A stretch of 64,000 bases of DNA, taken from Cryptomeria japonica. Taxonomy: Eukaryota; Streptophyta; Pinopsida; Cupressales; Cupressaceae. The DNA lies in NCBI RefSeq assembly GCF_030272615.1, contig NC_081410.1, positions 128,701,640 to 128,765,639 on the forward strand, given 5' to 3'. The position numbers and the translations under genes are program-made. A model generated the notes under the pieces. That model was not told the DNA's origin, did no database searches, and was given only the letters and a program-made list of their open reading frames with translations. This document shows, piece after piece, positions 57,180 through 64,000 of this stretch. Within the stretch, counting starts at the first letter, position 1, and every line of letters begins with the position of its first letter.

Positions 57180-58090
57180 TAATGATATCTAACCAAAACC
57201 CTAAATCTACAAATGCATTCAATCAACAAAGGATCAAGGGAAAAGCTACAAATGCAATGCAAATAACATAAAACCAATACAAATATACCTTCACATGCAT
57301 AAAAGGCTTGTCTCAATTGTTCTCCTATCTCCCATGATCTTATATTTGATAGTGTTTCTCTCAGATTTGTGTTGCACTTCCAACAAGAGCTCAAGGAAGA
57401 ATCATGTGGTTGTGATGATGTATGGCTATGTTTGTGATGATGTATGCTTTAACTATATTTTGGCATAGTGTAGGTATGCTCAAGCTATGTATGATTGATG
57501 AATGAAGGGAGGAAGCCTCTTTTATAAAGATCGCACTAAAAACAGAGGGTTTAGATTAAGACATGAGATTATGAATGGCCAAGATCACATAGATGAAAGA
57601 GACTCAATAGGATTTGAGGGTAGATAAAGATGAAGGGAGGAGACTGAGAGGTGAAAGGTAAAAGATAAGGGTGAATATGATTAAGAGGTTAAATTTGAAA
57701 TAGAGGGACGAGATTAAGAAGTGGGTTGACTTTGGAGAAAGCACAGAGGTGAGTGAAGAGATGATTGACACATGCCTACGAATTTAGATTATGATCCATG
57801 TGAACAAGTTGGAAGACTAGGATTATAGAGGAAAAAGGTAAATGAATTAATTAAATAAATAAATTATTTTTTTAATTAATAGAGGGAAGGACTAGATAAA
57901 TTAAATAAATAAAATATTTATTTGATTTAGAAAGGAGATGGGATTAAATAAATAATAAATATTTTTTTAATTTAGAAAGAAGAGGTTTAGTGAATTAATT
58001 AAAAAAATTAAAATATTTTATTAATTAATAGTGGACAAGGCTAATGAATTAATTCTTCCTTAGTTTTCTTACAATGTTGTTAATCAATTG
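57180..58090 (-). repeat. LTR-like sequence with AT-rich U3, related in style to LTR-B
   Basis: On the minus strand it shows the order seen in 6956-8410 and 18025-19483: blocks of aattaattaaataaa (58,050-57,840), then pyrimidine-rich text, a ggccattcataatc-like phrase and a TATA-like tttataaaag (57,519-57,528). Ends are not defined and no partner is in the window. Confidence 0.4.
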
Positions 58091-59929
58091 ACCTATATAG
58101 TTTGTAAAATCTTAAAGGTTGTATTTTCTCTAGATTTTTAGTAATTTCTCAAACCTCTCAACAAATTATGAAAGTGGGATATTGGATAAGTCGGGTTCCA
58201 TATGTGGTGATCAAGTTAGGGCTAGAAGTGATGGAGTTTGAGTGCTACCACAAGTTTCTTCCCAATTTCTCCTATATTCACATCTATCAATTTTCCTACT
58301 AGATTTGTTATCATCTTTGTTGCTTTGTCAAGATGTTAATTGGTTTATTTTGAAGTTTGGTATGATTCTATTTTGTTGGTGTTAGTAACACCCAAATTAT
58401 GCACTCTATTTCCTTGTTAGTATCACCCCCTTTAGCACACTCAACAAAATCCTTCTTGGCACACTCTAATACAAACTTCTCTACTTTAAAAAAAAAAAAT
58501 TGGTATTTTTTTATATTCTTGGATCTATTTTGTTTTCTATCTTTTATTTTCAACTCTGATTTCAACCAAATTTCCTCTCTAACTTCTCTTAGAAAAATTT
58601 AATCTTCGTTGGTCATGGGTCTTATTGGTTTGGTGTTTCATTAGACATTTATGCATCCCATGGTGTTTATAGTAAGCCTATTTTGATTAGTCACATATTT
58701 TCAAGAATAACTTTCAAAATCTCCCTTTCCATTCACCATCTGGTAGATTTCAAACCCCCTCTCACAAGGCTTAGACATTGTGGAATCTACCATGAATGTT
58801 AAATAATTTTATTTTTTTCTTTCTTATAGTATACTTCCAAATATATATTTTTGATCTATAAGTTTTTCTTATGTAGTGACCACACAAGTTGATTCTTATA
58901 TTTCCACACAATCTTTTTACAATAATTATCTTCAATTATATAAAGAAAACAACCATTAAACACAATGAAAAGATTAGTCATACAAGATAGGATCAAGAAC
59001 AACCACTTGATTAATTAAAAAATTAAAAAGTGCTTATTAAGAAGAATAATTAACTTACAATGTTCGGTAGTCTCTACTGAATACTCAAAAATGAACAACC
59101 AATCCAGACTCTTCTATTCTCTAAGCTCACTCATTCTTATACAACGATCCACAAACACACTTTCTACGAAACCATGTCTCTATGATTCATAGAATGACTA
59201 ACAAAACATGATCGGTAAATTTTATATCTAAAAAAATGGAAGCTCGAGTTATTCAATTCAATCAATACAAATACATAAAAGATATAATTAATGAATAAAG
59301 AATGATTAATTGTGAAAAAATAGAAAATGAACTTAAGATATCTAAATTTAAAAACTGAAAAATCATAATTTTTTTTTTTGATATGTCAAGACCTACCTAA
59401 TTAATGGCGTTAAATTTAGCATACTCTATTATTTGTCCTTGTAGTCAGAAAAAGCAATGAAGTCTCTGTTGGTCCAGACAAGCCATTTACTATTTCTCTG
59501 AGTTCTAGAACATTATAACATGCTCTTTGTGGAATGCATTCCCCCATTATTAAATAATAATAAATAGTAATATGGTATGCATTTATTTACTACTTATTGT
59601 CCCTGCTCTAACATACATAAAACGGCAAACCATAAGTTTGTAGTGCTACTGAAACTGAGCTGACAGATAAAATGGCACGTTTTGTACTGAATTGCAATTC
59701 ATTGGCCTGTTATTCCCTTTCGGCTCTGCATATATAATTTATTCCAGTCAATTTCATTTTTAGCCCTTCTGGGCCCATAATTTGTTTGTCTGTAAGCCGC
59801 ATGTCTCAGAAGTCGGCCATGGAATCAGACTTTTGAGATTGAGTGGGAAAATGGGTCCAGCGGATATGATCAAAGATTTCGCATGTCAAGTTGCCCAACA
59901 AACAAGTTTTGAAAATATTGGACTTTGGC
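58091..59929. other. No gene recognised; possible promoter-like patch
   Basis: Mostly AT-rich. At 59,640-59,900 composition becomes more even, and a TATA-like atatataat occurs at about 59,727. A short ATG frame (59,801) closes after 11 codons. A 70-codon frame without ATG (59782-59994) matches nothing I know. Confidence 0.3.
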
Positions 59930-60400
59930 ATTGGCCTCAAGATTTTTTTATGTTTTTTTTCGACATGTGGCTATTGAGCCAACTAAAATGCTAGTCGTAT
60001 GAAGGAGCGGTTATTGAGCCAACTAAAATGCAAGTCATATGAAGGATTGGTTATTGAGCCAACTAAAACGCAAGTCATACGAAGGAGAGTTTTGAAAAAA
60101 AGTTTCGAGTGTTGTGTATTCTTTCATATGAGTTATGTTTTAGTTGGCCAGATAGCCATTTTCTAAAATGTGCATCACATAAGACTCAAGATTTTTTTAT
60201 GTTTTTTTTTGACATGTGGCTATTGAACCAACTAAAATGCAAGCCATACGAAGGAGCGGTTATTGAGCCAACTAAAATGCAAGTCATACGAAGGAGAGTT
60301 TTGAAAAAAATTGTAAGTGTTGTGTATTATTTCGTATGAGTTGCGTTTTAGTTGGCTAGATAGCCATTTTCTAAAACATGCATCACATGAGACTCTCTCC
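59930..60400. repeat. Duplicated hairpin array
   Basis: The word ggctattgagccaactaaaa plus tgcaagtcatacgaa occurs three times in the first unit (59,968, 60,010, 60,050) and twice in the second (60,217, 60,258). Each unit closes with one inverted copy: 60,122-60,158 and 60,331-60,366. Stems of 25-35 bases with two to four mismatches can form. Both units begin aagattttttta tg and a T-run, so a whole unit of about 240 bases was duplicated. No coding meaning is evident. Confidence 0.85.
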
Positions 60401-60564
60401 TCAGTCATGCTACTGTGTAGATACATGATGAAATTTACATGTTTGAATATTTGAACAAAGTTTTACTTAAATTATATGTGACGATTTCAAATCATTCTTA
60501 ATTTCTTACAATAGTATATTTGACGAGGTTAATGCTTGTACTTTAAGGTTTAAGACCCACACCA

Positions 60565-61035
60565 TTGAATATGATGTTACATGGGCATGTTTTTTGTTGG
60601 TGTTCAAAAGACCTCAAAAAGAGTAGAGCGGTAGGTGTGCATTAAGTCGTGTTTATTAATGTGATGATACATCGATATGTTTTTTGTTGAGGTGTTTAAA
60701 GGGACCTAAAAAAGAGTAGATCAATAGTTGTGCATTAAGTCGTGTTTTTTAAGATATGATGTTCCATCAATATGTTTTTTTGTTGAGGTGTTCAAAAAGA
60801 TCCCATAATGGTAGATCAGTAGGTGTGCATTAAATTGTGTTTTCAAATATGATGTTACGTTTGTATTTTTTGTTGTTGAAGTGTTCAAAAAGACCTCAAA
60901 ATGGGTAGATCAATAAGTGTGCATTAAATTGTGTTTACATATATGTTTTATTGTTGAGGTGTTCAAAATGATGCCAAGAAGGGTAGATCAGTAGTTGTGT
61001 ATCAAGTTGTATTAATTGTGCATTAAGTCATGTTT
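60565..61035. repeat. Tandem repeat, about 93-base period, five diverged units
   Basis: Units start near 60,570, 60,661, 60,756, 60,849 and 60,936. Each contains atgttttttgttg, gaggtgttcaaaa, gacctcaaaa, gggtagatcagtag and tgtgcattaagtcgtgttt. Divergence of 10-20 percent between units indicates an old array. Confidence 0.85.
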
Positions 61036-61155
61036 TATTGGCATATCGACTAGGTAGCACATGGCTTGTTGCTTTCTAGATCTAAGGTACATACACTTTG
61101 TTTATTTATGAGCATTCATGATCGACAATAAAACTTTGAAGTCAAAACTACTAGT

Positions 61156-61261
61156 GATGTACTACTAAAAATATTGGACATAAATAAACAAATGGTATCA
61201 AACAATTAGTGTACTACTAAAAATATTGAACATTAAATCGACAAATGCTATCATAATTATT
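61156..61261. repeat. Tandem duplication of 53 bases
   Basis: tgtactactaaaaatattg followed by gacataaat/gaacattaaat, caaatg and tatca occurs at 61,156-61,208 and 61,209-61,261 with a handful of differences. Confidence 0.75.
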
Positions 61262-62079
61262 AGAACATGTTCAACTAATAATCCTCTCCCCTATAATTGA
61301 AACCTTTAGATAAAAAAGACTCTATATTAAAAAATATATATTAAACTAAATAGCTAATTTTTTTAAAATGTTGATATTAATGAATCGTGCTCTAAATATT
61401 TATAATAACATTTAGATCTAAATATTTATAATAATATTTAGATATAAAATTAGGTCATCTAAATAAATATGAGATCATGTCATATAGGTGAATATGAGAA
61501 TATGGTAATTTTTATAATCTTTATCAAATACTAAACAAGAAGAAAGCATTCAACATGTGGCGACCTCAAGAATAAATAAAGTCATTTGATTTAAAATGTG
61601 GGAGTCATTGTTTCCATTTATATGCATTTGTTAACCCGTTATATAAAGCTAGGTCTGACTTTAATTCAAATATAAGTATATTCCAAAACAAATATCTAAG
61701 GTATATATAAACCAATGGTGTGTCAATGGTACATAAAAAGTATCAAAATATAAAGAAAATTTTGGCTCATAAATAGTTTTTAAGAGTATTATTTATATGA
61801 AATTGATGTTGTTTAAAGACTCATTTTCAAAATGTGAAGACAATTGATACAATTAATCATAAAATAAAAATGTTAGGATATATTTGTAAATCATAATGAG
61901 TTTTGGTGACAAAAACTTATTTAAATTATATAATATTGTTATATTCATTTTTATTTCAAAGATTTGTTACACTTAATGCATTGATAAAGTTGTGAGAATG
62001 AATATACTATGTGTTTTAAATGCTTACTCTTTTATGGTTGAATTTGTTGGAATGATTTTATGATTTTTTGTTTTCATAA

Positions 62080-62330
62080 ATGCATATTTATTTTTGTACA
62101 ATAAATTATTTTTTATTAAAATAAGTAGCAAAACAAGGGTGTTGGCCCTATGTACAAACAATCTGTAGGCGGCAAAAAAGAAAGGCAACAAAACAAGGGT
62201 GCTGACCCTAAACAGGCTTAAGTCAGACAACCCTTTAACAACAAGTCAGAAGATCACTATTAAAGGCCCGCCAAACTAGCAACAACCCAAAAGAACCCAA
62301 CTCAAGAGTGGGGAGGATCACCCAAAACTC
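62080..62330 (-). mobile_element. Possible L1 3' untranslated end
   Basis: On the minus strand the sequence has the T- and G-rich style of plant L1 tails, with gggtcagcacccttgttttg repeated as gggccaacacccttgttttg. It ends in tattttaataaaaaa. No coding region is attached and no target duplication was found, so this is tentative. Confidence 0.3.
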
Positions 62331-62339
62331 GGTACGAAA

Positions 62340-62403
62340 GAGTTTGTTTGTTTTTTTGTTTTTTTGTTTTGTTCTGTTTCGTTTTTTTTTTGTTTTTTTT
62401 TTT
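62340..62403. repeat. T/G low-complexity tract
   Basis: A run of ttttttg-type units about 60 bases long. If it is the reverse complement of a poly-A-like region it could mark a retroposon end, but this is not supported otherwise. Confidence 0.6.
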
Positions 62404-64000
62404 GAGGTGGGGTTGGTGGGGGGACTTGCCTTGCAATAAATATTTAAGGTTTTAACATCTCTCTAGAGCTAGTCATGAGAGAAAAACAACTAGCTCCAAA
62501 GCTGGTTGGATAACTACACATTAAGTCTTAGCATTCAAGGATCATTATAAATGATGAGTTATCCACACCAACTATGCTTCAACCAAATTAATTCCCCAAC
62601 TTCATTCTTGATAGGTTACACTTGGGAATGTAAGAATTTTTACTATCTTATGTTTTATTTTCTAGATTCTTTTCTGATATTAGGCTCAAGCCATCCAAAT
62701 AGTTAGAGTTTCTCTCAAAGGAGCTCTCCCTTAATCGTGGCATGCATGTTCGTCTTGCACCTTTAGTAAACAATATCTTATAGAACTACTTATCATTCTT
62801 TGTTGAATAAATAGATTGTATACATAATGGACTACATGTTCATTATTTCAAAATTGCTTTACATGTCTCTAACGAGACTATATTTTTTTTAATATATCAC
62901 ACACTAATATTTATCTATCACTTACTATATAAGGGAAGACTGCAAAACTCAAATATGCATTTTTTTCCAAAACAAGACATCAAATGATTGTACACCCTCT
63001 TAAAGAAATTATATCATACAAATATGACTCAAGTATCTAGCTTACAAGTGCAAGGAATAATAGAATGTCATTGCATCAAATATATCATAGTACTCTTTAT
63101 CAAGTATTACATTTTACAAATTTTATTTAACAATTAAACACATAATACGATGTTACAACCTTGAAATAAAATACATATAATCAACATTCTACAACATGTG
63201 TACTATGGTCTCTATGATTAGATGCTCATAGCTAGTGTTTTTTGGTTAACTAGTGATGTTGTTTTGGTATCTTTGTTGGGTTTCAGTGTTGAGGGCCCTC
63301 TTCACTGAGTTTTGTTGTTCTCTATTGATGTTCTATTATCGTTGTTTTTTCCTTTGTTTGGGATCAAGGCTCTCTCTCTGCTTATCTAATCAAAAACATG
63401 TATACAAGATCATGTTCCAAAATCATTATGCACATCATCATAAATACAAATTCATTTTTGAAATCGAATAGTGTATTTGATAAGCCAAGTCTCTCGAATC
63501 TCAATTGCAAGAGGGAGAACATAGACCTCTAATCTTAGGTCTATTTTTTGATTAAGACTACTCCATCATTCTTTACAATATACTCCTTTTATTTGAGAAA
63601 AAATCTCAATAACAATTATGTTTTAAATATAATATTTTCCCAAAATAAGACATTATTGATGTCAATAATACCATGACGTAATCTAGTATTATAATCAATG
63701 ATTAAACAAAGTATTATTCTCCATATATATACTACTATCAATACCAATGATTAAACATATATTTCTCACCACATTTTATTACTATCAATATCTCTTAAAA
63801 ACACAATATAATATCTCTTAAAAACACAATATAATAGAAAATATATATTTTCATAGCATAACACTATTATCTATGCCAATAGAAAACACATAATTTTCAT
63901 AGTATAATATTACTGTCATTTCCATATTCATAATTCTTAAATTTAAATACAGTATATGAAACTCAATGTTAGAGTTTGAGCACAAATTAGTCACTAAGGA
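62404..64000. other. No gene recognised; short tandem repeat near the end
   Basis: AT-rich sequence with closed frames. Near 63,785-63,833 the word atatctcttaaaaacacaat occurs twice in tandem. Between 63,720 and 63,960 the words ttttcatag and ataacactattatc recur in diverged form. Confidence 0.4.

Noticed and set aside
62080-62330. Confident LINE insertion
   Set aside because: Only tail-like style is visible, with no coding part and no target duplication; kept at low confidence.

Overview
This is plant nuclear intergenic DNA made almost entirely of nested transposable elements. I found no intact host gene, tRNA, rRNA or CRISPR array. The AT-rich composition, long LTRs, abundant decayed Ty1/copia and Ty3/gypsy copies, an L1-type LINE with a plant-style RNase H, and a CACTA element suggest a large gymnosperm genome, probably a conifer. 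The organism is an inference; nothing here names it.

Left part (1-15 kb): a decayed Ty3/gypsy chromovirus-like element on the minus strand. Its 3' LTR (735-2118) and an integrase pseudogene (to about 4480) are followed by a 5' LTR that starts at 6578. The 5' LTR was split by a solo LTR (6956-8410, TSD catat) and by a 5'-truncated LINE (8773-12004, 15-bp TSD). The undisturbed 3' LTR preserves the empty site of both insertions. A copia gag fragment with PBS and LTR follows (12.2-14.6 kb).

Middle part (15,026-39,532): one CACTA (En/Spm-type) DNA transposon with matching CACTA/TAGTG ends, CGTCGGAAT-type subterminal repeats and a 3-bp CTA target duplication. Just inside its left end is a near-perfect 2.47-kb inverted repeat (two 1220-base arms, 26-base loop). 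Its arms carry an intron-less fragment of a DRM-type de novo DNA methyltransferase gene, the enzyme of RNA-directed DNA methylation. This is the most interesting feature of the window: a transposon carrying a ready-made hairpin against the gene that would silence it. It parallels rice miR820, which arises from CACTA elements and targets OsDRM2. Inside the CACTA lie a solo LTR (18,025-19,483) and a 14.5-kb copia element (23,534-38,068, TSD gtttt). Inside that copia sits a young 7.9-kb non-autonomous gypsy element (24,621-32,531, TSD ccatc) with an intact 1150-codon gag-protease ORF and no reverse transcriptase (TR-GAG type).

Right part (39.5-64 kb): a decayed relative of the TR-GAG element with a complete 345-bp TRIM inside it, a 1.6-kb tandem duplication of noncoding DNA, a solo LTR of the TR-GAG family inside a copia LTR, and a plus-strand copia element truncated in its integrase. 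After these come a gypsy RT scrap, LTR-like sequence, an array of long hairpins (59.9-60.4 kb) and a 93-bp tandem repeat (60.6-61.0 kb).

The insertion order in the middle is readable from the target duplications: CACTA, then copia, then TR-GAG. All calls come from reading the sequence; identities quoted are estimates by eye.
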